NCBI GenBank assembly: GCA_024276255.1
Contig: JAJRXO010000317.1
Span: forward strand, 1-10,537
Origin: Chloroflexota bacterium
GTDB lineage: Bacteria > Chloroflexota > Anaerolineae > J102
Direction of reading: 5' to 3'
DNA: 10,537 bases
Below the pieces are notes generated by a model. That model was not told where the DNA came from and ran no database searches. It worked only from the letters and a program-made list of their open reading frames with translations. Positions 1 through 6,182 of this stretch are shown one piece after another. A program made the translations under genes and the position numbers. Position 1 is the first letter of the stretch, and each line of letters begins with the position of its first letter.

Positions 1-314
1 CCCACCAGGCTCCAGCCGACCACAAAGGCCACTGTGGCTGCCAGCAGGAACAGCGCGCCCACACCCTGGGCGAAGAGATGTTGTTGCGGCGAATCGGGCC
101 GGGGGTCGGGGCGTAGCAGGCCGGCGGGGATGAGCAACTGGCGGTAGATCAGCTTGAACAGGCTGGCCGGTGGCCACAGGGTGCCCACCAGCAGTACCAG
201 CGCCACAAATGCCACCAGGACCGGCAGGTTGAGCAAGAAAGCTATGATGTTGAGGCTGATGATGGCCAGCTGATTGAAGCGAAGTGCGCTGTGATCAACG
301 ACGGTCTGAGTCAT
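1..314 (-). CDS. DUF4395-family membrane protein (partial, 3' end outside window)
   Basis: The first 104 codons of a gene whose end lies beyond the left edge. The N-terminus carries a short RFNQ motif (residues 12-15), followed by a long hydrophobic segment (about residues 16-46), a polar loop with LFKLIYRQLL and RPDPRPD, and the start of a second hydrophobic segment after FAQGVGAL. This order matches DUF4395 integral membrane proteins, whose biochemical role is unknown to me. Members often lie near cysteine, sulfur or thioredoxin genes. The start codon overlaps the stop codon of the upstream cysteine synthase in an ATGA arrangement, which points to translational coupling and a shared transcript. 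The family call rests on motif recall without a profile search; that it is a membrane protein is clear from composition. Confidence 0.75.
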   Translation of the reverse strand, partial: MTQTVVDHSALRFNQLAIISLNIIAFLLNLPVLVAFVALVLLVGTLWPPASLFKLIYRQLLIPAGLLRPDPRPDSPQQHLFAQGVGALFLLAATVAFVVGWSLV

Positions 315-1282
315 GATTCGTCCTCCTGGGTGCTGAAGATGCCTCGGCTGACGTATTTTGTGCCGTTATCGGGCAATACGGTGACTACCACGCCCTCGTT
401 GAGGCGACGGGCCACCTGCAGGGCGCCGTACACGGCCGCGCCGGCGCTGAAGCCCACGAAAAGGCCCTCTTCGCGCAGCAGACGCCGCACCATTTCCAGC
501 GCCTGTTCGCTGTTTACCAGCACGGAGTCATTCTTTTGATTCGGATCATAGATCTTGGGCACGATGGAGGTGGGCATGTGCTTCATGCCTTCGATACGCT
601 GATTTTCATCACGGGGTTCGATTGTGATGAATTCGATGTCGGGATTGAACTCCCGCAACCGACGACTGACGCCCATGAAGGTGCCGCTGGTACCGACCAC
701 AGCTGCAAAATGCGTGATGCGGCCCTGCGTCTGCTGCCAGATCTCCGGGCCGGTGGTGTAGTAGTGGGCCAGCCAGTTGTCGGGATTGTCGTATTGATTG
801 GGGTAGAAGTAGCGGTCGGGCTGCGCGGCCACGATCTTCCTGACCAGGCGGATGGCGCCATCGGGGCCCTCGTCGCCGGGGCTGAGGACGACCTCGGCTC
901 CATAGGCACGGGCCAGTTGTTTACGTTCTTCGGTGGCGTTTTCCGGCATGACCAGAATCACTTTGTAGCCCTTGGCAGCGCCTACCAGGGCGTAGCCGAT
1001 GCCGGTATTGCCGCTGGTGGCATCGATAATGGCCTTGCCGGGGCGCAGCTCGCCGCGGCGTTCGGCCTGTTCGATCATGCGCAGGGCCGGTCGATCTTTG
1101 ACGGAGCCGCCGGGATTAAACCATTCGGCCTTGACATAAACTTCCACGCCGGGCGCCAGATCGGCTGTCACCTTTTTCAGCCGCAGGAGTGGTGTATTGC
1201 CAATCTGCTGCAGGATGGGTGGCCGTGCGGCCTGGCGCCAGCGGGTCACATCGGGGATGTGGAATTGCTTTGGGAGTGCCAT
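311..1282 (-). CDS. cysM: Cysteine synthase, CysM type (PLP-dependent)
   Basis: A 323-residue fold-type II PLP enzyme of normal length that makes cysteine from an activated serine and a sulfur donor in the cytoplasm. Visible motifs are QIGNTPL (26-32), NPGGSVKDRP with the PLP lysine at K62, TSGNTG for substrate binding (89-94), the phosphate-binding GTSGT (197-201), EPR (222-224) and SAG (279-281) near the PLP ring nitrogen. The layout, including RMIEQAE, VMPEN, the HYxxTGPE region, EPR and the VPKIYDP stretch, resembles mycobacterial CysM. That enzyme prefers O-phosphoserine and the carrier CysO, so similar chemistry is inferred here. The start at 1282 is chosen because AAGG precedes it by about 10 bases and the residues upstream look non-coding. 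It follows a leader with a terminator and is coupled to DUF4395. A plain O-acetylserine enzyme remains possible. Confidence 0.92.
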   Translation of the reverse strand: MALPKQFHIPDVTRWRQAARPPILQQIGNTPLLRLKKVTADLAPGVEVYVKAEWFNPGGSVKDRPALRMIEQAERRGELRPGKAIIDATSGNTGIGYALVGAAKGYKVILVMPENATEERKQLARAYGAEVVLSPGDEGPDGAIRLVRKIVAAQPDRYFYPNQYDNPDNWLAHYYTTGPEIWQQTQGRITHFAAVVGTSGTFMGVSRRLREFNPDIEFITIEPRDENQRIEGMKHMPTSIVPKIYDPNQKNDSVLVNSEQALEMVRRLLREEGLFVGFSAGAAVYGALQVARRLNEGVVVTVLPDNGTKYVSRGIFSTQEDES

Positions 1283-1340
1283 ATCATTCAACCTTAATTG
1301 GGGTGCGGTCGGGATTGAGTAAAACGGGGTGCGTGTCGGA

Positions 1341-1370
1341 AATAAAAAACTCACCGACAGGCGGTGAGTT
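1341..1370 (-). terminator. Intrinsic terminator in the cysM leader
   Basis: On the minus strand a perfect 9-bp stem (AACTCACCG/CGGTGAGTT in duplex form, arms 1362-1370 and 1348-1356) with a 5-base loop is followed by a T-rich run with six consecutive T. It lies between the cysM promoter and the cysM start, with no complete gene upstream on this strand except the 19-codon leader peptide. It is therefore better explained as an attenuator than as an end-of-operon terminator. Its 5' arm is also complementary over 10 bases to an upstream leader segment (1457-1466). Confidence 0.85.
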
Positions 1371-1505
1371 GATCTGGTAACGTGTGTCACGCTACTTGGA
1401 TGATATGTAGCATGGACAACTTACACTGTGGCTATACAATTGCAAAAAAGATTACGACTCACCGCCAGAACTGATGTTAGCGGGGTAGCTGTGACACGCA
1501 ACAGG

Positions 1506-1565
1506 CTACGCCCGCGCCATACAGGAGCAGGTAAAACAGCGGAATGGAGTCGTAAAGAAAATCAT
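1506..1565 (-). CDS. Cysteine leader peptide (19 aa)
   Basis: A small ORF reading MIFFTTPFRCFTCSCMARA, with cysteine codons at positions 10, 13 and 15 (1536-1538, 1527-1529, 1521-1523). Three cysteines in six residues is far above average, and the next gene makes cysteine, so the ORF fits a ribosome-stalling sensor of charged Cys-tRNA. Its ATG lies only nine bases after the -10 box, so the transcript is predicted to start within a few bases of the ATG. No Shine-Dalgarno sequence could fit, which suggests leaderless translation. Leaderless cysteine-rich leader peptides in front of cysteine genes are known in mycobacteria. The ORF is too short for statistical gene calling; the call rests on codon content, promoter position and downstream antiterminator and terminator. 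Confidence 0.72.
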   Translation of the reverse strand: MIFFTTPFRCFTCSCMARA

Positions 1566-1574
1566 AACGTGCTC

Positions 1575-1603
1575 ATTATACAGCGTATTGGCTTTGCCGT
1601 CAA
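1575..1603 (-). promoter_or_regulatory. Sigma70-type promoter for the leader and cysM unit
   Basis: On the minus strand, TTGACG (1603-1598) and a consensus TATAAT (1580-1575) are separated by exactly 17 bases. The predicted transcription start is about 1568-1566, at or just before the ATG of the leader peptide at 1565. This is the strongest promoter match I saw in the window. Confidence 0.85.
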
Positions 1604-1708
1604 GAGTGCGATGACTGAGTGACTGGGGGCGCGATCCAAAAAAGTGGCAGATTTGGTTCCTCAAAGTGTTCGGCCTAGACCAGCTCCGTGTTATCGCGGC
1701 CCAACTCC

Positions 1709-1831
1709 GCCGGGGGATGATGTCCCCCGGCTTCTCAACAGCGCCCCATGAATGGGGCTTTACCCCTCGCCACCACGAACAAGCCGGGTTTACCCGGCGC
1801 CGTTTTGTAGCCCTGCGATTCATCGCAGGGC
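1709..1831. repeat. Cluster of REP-like perfect hairpins
   Basis: Four perfect palindromic hairpins occur within 123 bases. They are GCCGGGGGA with loop TGATG (1709-1731), GCCCCA with loop TGAA (1743-1758), GCCGGG with loop TTTA (1783-1798) and GCCCTGCGA with loop TTCA (1810-1831). Weaker 4-5 bp stems follow to about 1875. The stems differ but loop lengths are nearly constant, and two cores are the same ATGAAT/ATTCAT sequence in opposite orientation. This resembles mosaic REP or BIME-like intergenic clusters mobilised by TnpA-REP (RAYT) transposases. No transposase is present in the window. Multiple copies elsewhere in the genome would be expected but cannot be seen here. Confidence 0.7.
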
Positions 1832-2238
1832 ATTCCCCGGCAAATGCCGCCTCACATGGCGGATGGCGATGCACCTGCCACAATTCGGGACACACCCTGC
1901 CCACATTCGCCAGATCGTGCGATGTTGTCGCTCTTCCCGAACCGCCGCCGCACAAGCGCAACTTCCGACTGCCACTTCGATGCTGTCCTTGGCGCCATGA
2001 TGAACCAAGAAACCCATGCCTTCAATTCCGCTCACGCTCAAATCTGAATTTCAACCACACAAGATACACTACCCGCTCCTGTTTTCACGCCCGGTTCGCC
2101 GCCCGCGGCAAATCCTCCCGGGTGGAGCTGGTGTGTAAGTGGGCGACAGAGTCGGTCATGATCGAAAAAGTGCGTTGAGTGGAATAATCTTGCGCGATTT
2201 TCGGGCCTTAACGTCCGGTTTTTCGGGGGTTATGTGAA
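1832..2238. other. Stretch without a recognisable gene
   Basis: No reading frame here has a plausible start, ribosome binding site and protein-like composition together. The open frames are rich in Arg, Pro, Ser and His, as expected for non-coding GC-rich DNA. Weak stems continue from the hairpin cluster to about 1875. Beyond that I see nothing functional. Confidence 0.5.
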
Positions 2239-2299
2239 AAGATGGAGATAGTTTTGGCTGGATAATGCCTCTTATCCAATCAGAGTGGATCGCCATCTT
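2239..2299. other. Nested inverted repeat of unknown role
   Basis: An outer 7-bp arm pair, AAGATGG (2239-2245) and CCATCTT (2293-2299), encloses an inner 6-bp pair, GGATAA (2260-2265) and TTATCC (2272-2277), around a 6-base loop. It lies about 100 bases before the plus-strand promoter. It could be an operator, a structured element or chance. Confidence 0.35.
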
Positions 2300-2396
2300 C
2301 CTTGACGTTGGCACCCACTTTGCCAAAAAAGCGCATTGACGGCATACTTTAAGGGAATGATTTGAATGGCCGTTTATGTTCTCGCCACTGAAACCA

Positions 2397-2425
2397 TTGA
2401 TTTGCAAAACGCTTTACGTTAGAAT
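2397..2425 (+). promoter_or_regulatory. Predicted promoter at the 5' side of the nuclease cluster
   Basis: TTGATT (2397-2402) and TAGAAT (2420-2425) are separated by 17 bases. The next ATG (2433) is seven bases after the -10 box, which again would give a leaderless or nearly leaderless transcript. No other good plus-strand promoter was seen before the nuclease gene at 2957, so this may drive the cluster. Confidence 0.55.
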
Positions 2426-2432
2426 CGGTGCT

Positions 2433-2627
2433 ATGCAGGATGAAAACATGCCTTTCCGTGATCTACTTGAACGGGGGCACGCGTTTTGGTTCCCGAAAAA
2501 TGCACCAAAAAGTTTGGGTTTCTATGTTCACAAGACGTTGTCATCCCGCCAATTGCTCTATCGATGTTCCGATCGCATGAGGTGTATATCCAATGGATGT
2601 TCTTTCTCTTTGCCAGCAACTCTTTAA
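2433..2627 (+). CDS. Doubtful short ORF, possible N-terminal remnant
   Basis: A 64-codon frame begins at the ATG directly after the predicted promoter, starts with MQDENMPFRDLLERGH and ends at TAA (2625-2627). The first 35 or so residues look protein-like. The remainder is rich in Cys, Arg and Ser and looks non-coding. It is in the same frame as the methyltransferase-like fragment that follows its stop codon. One reading is that promoter and N-terminus survive from a larger gene whose middle was lost and whose tail is the downstream fragment. It has no recognised domain and may not be expressed. Confidence 0.25.
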   Translation: MQDENMPFRDLLERGHAFWFPKNAPKSLGFYVHKTLSSRQLLYRCSDRMRCISNGCSFSLPATL

Positions 2628-2879
2628 TGGCTGCGCTACACCATCAGCGAACCCGCCCGCCGCGAAATCCTCTCCCGCCTGCCAGAGCTCAACCGCCAGC
2701 GCTATACAGAGGAGGCTACAATGGGGTTGCACGAGGCAAAGAAGAAAAGTGGCGGCAAGCGAAAAAACAGCCGAAAAAACCCCTACCGCACCCGCTTCGA
2801 TCCCCCGCCCGCGCATCCGTCCGTGGCTCACATAACCCCACCGCCCGAGTGGTTGGGGCTGATGGCGGGCGAATGGTGA
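2628..2879 (+). pseudogene. Probable C-terminal fragment of an Eco57I-type DNA methyltransferase
   Basis: An open frame with no start codon of its own follows an in-frame TAA at 2625-2627. Its translation includes WLRYTISEPARREIL, then LPELNRQRYTEE, GLHEAKKK and a basic tail with GGKRK. The pattern of an ILxRLxxLNxxRYxEE helix, GLH and a lysine-rich tail is what I recall from the C-termini of large Eco57I-type restriction-modification methylases, especially from Chloroflexota. No catalytic domain (SAM-binding or NPPY motif) is present anywhere upstream, so any such gene is truncated. The frame stops at 2877-2879, just before the nuclease gene. The identification is from memory of family tails and is tentative. 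It matters because it implies the neighbouring nuclease once had, or was rearranged next to, a methylase. Confidence 0.45.
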
Positions 2880-2915
2880 ATGGCGAATGGTTGAGCAGCA
2901 CCATTCGCCACTCGC
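2866..2915. repeat. CATTCGCC-type repeat tract with hairpin
   Basis: The GAATGG unit occurs three times in 20 bases (2871-2890), followed by its reverse complement. GCGAATGGT (2883-2891) and ACCATTCGC (2900-2908) form a perfect 9-bp stem with an 8-base loop, extendable to 14 positions with one mismatch. A related tract occurs at 4391-4420. No T-run follows, so it is not an obvious terminator. It lies 42 bases before the nuclease start. Confidence 0.6.
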
Positions 2916-2956
2916 TCCATCTTCACGCCATCCGCCACATACCCGGAGAATTTTCT

Positions 2957-4363
2957 ATGAGTGCATCACCCACCAGAAAATACAGCAGCTTGTGGCCTCT
3001 GCCCGGCGGCAACCGCCGCTATCTGGATACCGTCGATCGCATGTTGAAGTGGATCGCCTTTCAGGAAAAAGTGACTCGCGATGATCTGGTGCAATGGTTT
3101 CACGAAACTTACAATGTGAGCGTGAACTCCATTCCAGGCTATATCAACGTAGTTACAATATTGGGCGTTATCGAGATCCGAGGCGGCAGGGTTCACCTGA
3201 CTGCCTTTGGCAAAAAGGTGCTACAAGCGGAAGAACGAGAGAAAACCCACCGGGTGACCCAGCAATTCATGCACCGCTTTATTGGTTTTCCAGAGGTCTT
3301 GGCTTTTTATGCACAGGTCGGCGGGCCCGTTCACCTTACCCAAATGGTCGAGGGATTAAAACCTCAATTTCCGCAATGGACTTCTGAATCCCAATACGAA
3401 TATCGAGCCTTGTGGCTACTTTCCCTGGGATGCCTGCGACAGGTCAAAGGGCGCGAATATGAGTTCACCGAGTTCGGGCGTCAGATGCTTGATGAACTCC
3501 GGAAGGGGGGCGAGAAAATCATTCCGCCTCCGCCTCCTCCGCCCCCGCCTCCACCCCCAACAAAATCGGAGGTTGAGGAGCTCATTCATGAACTGGAAGA
3601 AGCTGCCACTGATAGCGCCCATTCCCAACGCCTGGAGACGGCAGTTGCCAGAGCGTTCCAGTTTTTGGGGTTTTCAGTCGATCAGTGGGGCGAGACCGGC
3701 GAAACAGACGTCTTCTTACAAGCCCATGTGGGAGATCGGGCCTATCGAGTCGTGGTGGATGCCAAATCGCGGCGCACTGGCAAGCTGCAAGACCTGCCCA
3801 TTACGGCTTTGACGGAACATCGGGAAAAGAATGAGGCGGATTACGTTGTGGTCGTTGCGGGCGGCTTCGCGGGAGGGAGGGTCCTGCGGGCTTCGGAGAA
3901 CAACGGCATCGTATTGCTCAGTGTACCGATCCTGGCCAAATGGCTACGACTGCATGACCAAACGCCCCTGAACCTGGACATCTATCGAGCCATGTTTACT
4001 CATCCGGGTGAAGTGAAGGACATCCCGACCGCCATCGTCGCTGCCGTGGAAGAGCGCCGCGCATGGGCCAATCTGGTGGTCGATCTGTTCGCCTTGATCG
4101 AAGAAACCTACGAGCATGGCCTCAATCAACCCCTCACCTCCGAACAGATTTTCACCATGCTGTTCACGCGACTGCGCGGCGTGCGCTACTCCCGGGCTCA
4201 AATTGCCGCTATCATCGATTTCCTCACCCATCCTGCTCTCCGCGCCATGATCGGCGGCCAGGAGACGGGCGTCACCCTGGCCATGTCTCAGCCCACCCTG
4301 GTGCGCGTCTTACGCACCTTTGCCGATCTCATCGAATCCACCGAATCTGAAACCGATGAATGA
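2957..4363 (+). CDS. Winged-helix restriction endonuclease, PD-(D/E)XK (Mrr/AlwI/FokI-like)
   Basis: A 468-residue predicted DNA-cutting enzyme. The N-terminal half contains two apparent winged-helix domains (about 20-95, ending with a GGRVHLTAFGKKVL wing, and about 105-180, ending with REYEFTEFGRQMLD), likely for DNA recognition. A run of 12 prolines (190-201) forms a stiff linker. The nuclease core follows: E227 on a helix (RLETAV), D251 in GETDV, and D268-A-K270 in VVVDAKS, the canonical E...D...DxK set. Next come TEHREK and DYVVVVAG, typical of Mrr/FokI-type cores. The last 140 residues are helical and unassigned. The start at 2957 is supported by GGAG eight bases upstream; the frame is open further upstream but overlaps the methyltransferase-like fragment. 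It heads the plus-strand cluster, 67 bases before the next gene. Its specificity and whether it needs a modification partner are unknown. Confidence 0.88.
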   Translation: MSASPTRKYSSLWPLPGGNRRYLDTVDRMLKWIAFQEKVTRDDLVQWFHETYNVSVNSIPGYINVVTILGVIEIRGGRVHLTAFGKKVLQAEEREKTHRVTQQFMHRFIGFPEVLAFYAQVGGPVHLTQMVEGLKPQFPQWTSESQYEYRALWLLSLGCLRQVKGREYEFTEFGRQMLDELRKGGEKIIPPPPPPPPPPPPTKSEVEELIHELEEAATDSAHSQRLETAVARAFQFLGFSVDQWGETGETDVFLQAHVGDRAYRVVVDAKSRRTGKLQDLPITALTEHREKNEADYVVVVAGGFAGGRVLRASENNGIVLLSVPILAKWLRLHDQTPLNLDIYRAMFTHPGEVKDIPTAIVAAVEERRAWANLVVDLFALIEETYEHGLNQPLTSEQIFTMLFTRLRGVRYSRAQIAAIIDFLTHPALRAMIGGQETGVTLAMSQPTLVRVLRTFADLIESTESETDE

Positions 4364-4390
4364 ATCCAGCCTCTCGGCGATCCCCTCTCT

Positions 4391-4420
4391 ACTCGCCATT
4401 CGCCCCTCACCATTCGTTCT
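4391..4420. repeat. Second CATTCGCC-type repeat tract
   Basis: ATTCG-containing units (CGCCATTCGCC, CACCATTCG) recur here, between the nuclease gene and the next gene, resembling the tract at 2866-2915. Reading through it would extend the downstream protein with a low-complexity SLLAIRPSPF stretch. That argues that the true downstream start is after the tract. Confidence 0.5.
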
Positions 4421-4430
4421 CTTACCCATC

Positions 4431-6182
4431 ATGACATCTCCCGAAATAGCTTTACCCCAACCGTTTGACCCTCACTGGACCGAGATCGCGTTCGCCACCA
4501 GCCGCGGGCGGGATGCGTTGGGCATTGAGACCCTGAGCGAATCCTTACTAGCGGACATGTTGCCGGGCATCAACAACCAGACCCTGCGCGCTCGCTATTA
4601 TTCCTTTTGGGCCTGGGCCTTGCGCGACTTCATCAAGGACAAGAACGCCCGGCACACGCAACAAGGCTTCTATGAGTGGATGCGGTCAAGAGAGGATATG
4701 CTCATCTTCGCATACCTTTCTCATGGCTGCGCCGGTGGGGCTGCAGGCACGTGTAGAGGGCGAGAAATCTGGCAAAATGGCAAACGAGATGTATATCCCC
4801 TGACCTGGCGATCCATGAAATCGACCAGAGGCGGGGCGTACGCGCTCTATTATCGCGGGCCGCTGGCAGAAATGAACATCATCCTGCCCGAGGGCGAGGA
4901 TCGACGCCACGATGCTTTGGCCAAACCTATGGGCGTGGAGCTGGCTGACGCTTATGCCGAAGCTGTGGCAGGTACGCTTTATGTTCGAAAATATCTGCAA
5001 GCCACCCAGGTCACTCGCGAGATCATCGAGGATTTTACTGAAAACGGCTGTTTTTGTCAGGTTAGCCGCCATGAACGGGAACGCAAGGCTCTCATTCATG
5101 TCTTTTTCCGGTTCGATACGCCCGACGCCAACGCGGTTCGTCGCCTCGCCTCCCTCAGCCTGTTCCTGGACATCATCCATCAATCCCAGGGCCAGCCTCT
5201 TGCCCAGGATGAGTTTCGCGACGTGTTTTACTTCTGGAGCTACAGCGCCAGTCATCCCTACCGCCCTGAGGGCAATTTACTGGAGGCCGCACAACGATGG
5301 CGCATCTTCCAATTACGGCAGTGGTTCGTGCTGGCCATTGAAGCGCCCTGGGCTTACTTCCTGCGTCGCATTGAGATCGAGCCCATGACTGAAGAGGACT
5401 TCCTTGCCGAATTGCTGGATTGGCCTGACCTCGACGCCCTGGCCGGGGTTCTTAATTTCACCCTGCCCGACGCGAACGTCCACACCCTTACCGTGGCTGA
5501 TTTCTATGCAGCCATTCGGGACGCGATACCCGCCGCGAGCCAGGAAACCGGGCCTCTCAACTTCGCCAATGACCTCAACGAACGCCACCTGGGAAATATC
5601 CTCCGCCATAAAAAAAACTATTATGATCCGCAAATCATGCTGGGGTATGCTCTGGTGATGCTAGTATTAACCTACTGGCGGGCTCAGAGCTGGGTCGATC
5701 AACCTGGCTGGGAGTTCCTCACGGATAAATACGCTTTGGGGCGCATGCCCATGGAAAGCTATATGCGACATGTGGATCGGGCCATAGATGAGCAATGGAG
5801 CATCGCCCGCTGGGTTCAATGGCTGTACCAGCGCTATTTGTGGCAGCAGCATCGTCGGGTGGTCTTGCAAAAACTGGCTAACAGCGGCAAGGACACATCG
5901 AGGTTCGAATATCTCGATCTCCCCGAGCATGGTGATTTCCGGCTCGCGCGCATGCGGGCCATTGCCCCAGACCAGCCCAAAATGAATGCTCCACGTTTTC
6001 CCAGCGCCCTCTCCATTTTCACTGATCTGGTCCTCATCGAACCCCTTTCTAACCGCGGTTATCGTCTCCTGGCCGAAGCCGAGTCCCTCTTGGATCAATT
6101 CAAACGCTACCAGGTCCCAGCCATCTCACGCGAGTTGTTTGATGAAACTGCTTCCGACTCTGAAGGCTTTCCCAGCGGATAA
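4431..6182 (+). CDS. Large protein of unknown function, nuclease-cluster partner
   Basis: A 583-residue soluble protein. I do not recognise it with confidence. Near the N-terminus it has GRDALGIE (26-33) followed by LLADMLPGINNQTLRARYYSFWAW (39-62). This resembles in style the start of DUF6361-type proteins, which also have a 'graded' LG...LPG...RARYF/YxF motif and occur in phage-defence contexts. The resemblance is from memory and weak. The rest is mostly helical and rich in Trp and Tyr, with a positively charged IFQLRQWF region (292-299) and NILRHKKNYYDPQIMLGYAL (389-408). No ATPase, nuclease or methylase motif is visible. ATG 4431 is preferred because upstream codons fall in a repeat tract; no clear ribosome binding site is seen. 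The gene ends inside the start of the phospholipase D-family gene (41-base overlap), suggesting coupled expression. Confidence 0.82.
   Translation: MTSPEIALPQPFDPHWTEIAFATSRGRDALGIETLSESLLADMLPGINNQTLRARYYSFWAWALRDFIKDKNARHTQQGFYEWMRSREDMLIFAYLSHGCAGGAAGTCRGREIWQNGKRDVYPLTWRSMKSTRGGAYALYYRGPLAEMNIILPEGEDRRHDALAKPMGVELADAYAEAVAGTLYVRKYLQATQVTREIIEDFTENGCFCQVSRHERERKALIHVFFRFDTPDANAVRRLASLSLFLDIIHQSQGQPLAQDEFRDVFYFWSYSASHPYRPEGNLLEAAQRWRIFQLRQWFVLAIEAPWAYFLRRIEIEPMTEEDFLAELLDWPDLDALAGVLNFTLPDANVHTLTVADFYAAIRDAIPAASQETGPLNFANDLNERHLGNILRHKKNYYDPQIMLGYALVMLVLTYWRAQSWVDQPGWEFLTDKYALGRMPMESYMRHVDRAIDEQWSIARWVQWLYQRYLWQQHRRVVLQKLANSGKDTSRFEYLDLPEHGDFRLARMRAIAPDQPKMNAPRFPSALSIFTDLVLIEPLSNRGYRLLAEAESLLDQFKRYQVPAISRELFDETASDSEGFPSG

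Larger units (their letters stand above)
1341..1568 (-). promoter_or_regulatory. Candidate cysteine-responsive transcription attenuator (leader RNA)
   Basis: A leader of about 228 bases precedes the terminator. In RNA order it contains four elements besides the terminator. Segment 1 is 1513-1505, overlapping the leader-peptide stop codon. Segment 2 is 1499-1482. Segment 3 is 1466-1457. Segment 4 is 1395-1384. Segments 1 and 2 can pair (GGG and GTAGC against GCTAC and CCC, one bulge). Segments 2 and 4 can pair instead (GTGTCAC and GCTAC against GTAGC and GTGACAC, one bulge, 12 pairs). Segment 3 (GGCGGTGAGT) pairs perfectly over 10 bases with the 5' arm of the terminator. These alternatives are seen in the sequence. 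The switching by ribosome position is inferred from classical amino-acid attenuation. No T-box or SAM-riboswitch consensus was recognised. Confidence 0.7.

Noticed and set aside
536..1297. 253-residue plus-strand open frame opposite the cysteine synthase gene
   Set aside because: It is the antisense shadow of cysM, rich in Gly, Ala, Asp and His, with no motif; the minus-strand frame carries every PLP-enzyme motif.
1341..1568. T-box or SAM/cobalamin riboswitch in the cysM leader
   Set aside because: No TGGNACCGCG-type T-box sequence, S-box core or complete cobalamin element was found; a GCCACAGTG string only partly resembles the B12 box. The Cys-codon ORF explains the terminator better.
1709..1831. 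CRISPR array
   Set aside because: The stems are different sequences with no constant direct repeat and no regular spacers, and no cas genes are present.
1666..2178. 170-residue plus-strand open frame through the hairpin cluster
   Set aside because: It runs through palindromes, has Arg/His/Cys-rich random-like composition and no ribosome binding site.
2486..2956. N-terminal extension of the nuclease gene to 2486
   Set aside because: The frame is open but its translation is Pro/Arg/His-rich and overlaps the methylase-like fragment in another frame. A good GGAG ribosome binding site fixes the start at 2957.
4320..4430. N-terminal extension of the unknown cluster gene
   Set aside because: It overlaps the nuclease gene's end and a repeat tract, giving low-complexity residues; the protein-like sequence begins at 4431.
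4686..5255. 189-residue minus-strand open frame inside the unknown cluster gene
   Set aside because: It is antisense to a long, protein-like plus-strand frame in a tight same-strand cluster and has no promoter or ribosome binding site.
5986..6141. Upstream start of the phospholipase D-family gene at 5986
   Set aside because: The extra 52 residues are the out-of-frame shadow of the preceding gene; the protein-like sequence begins at the ATG at 6142.
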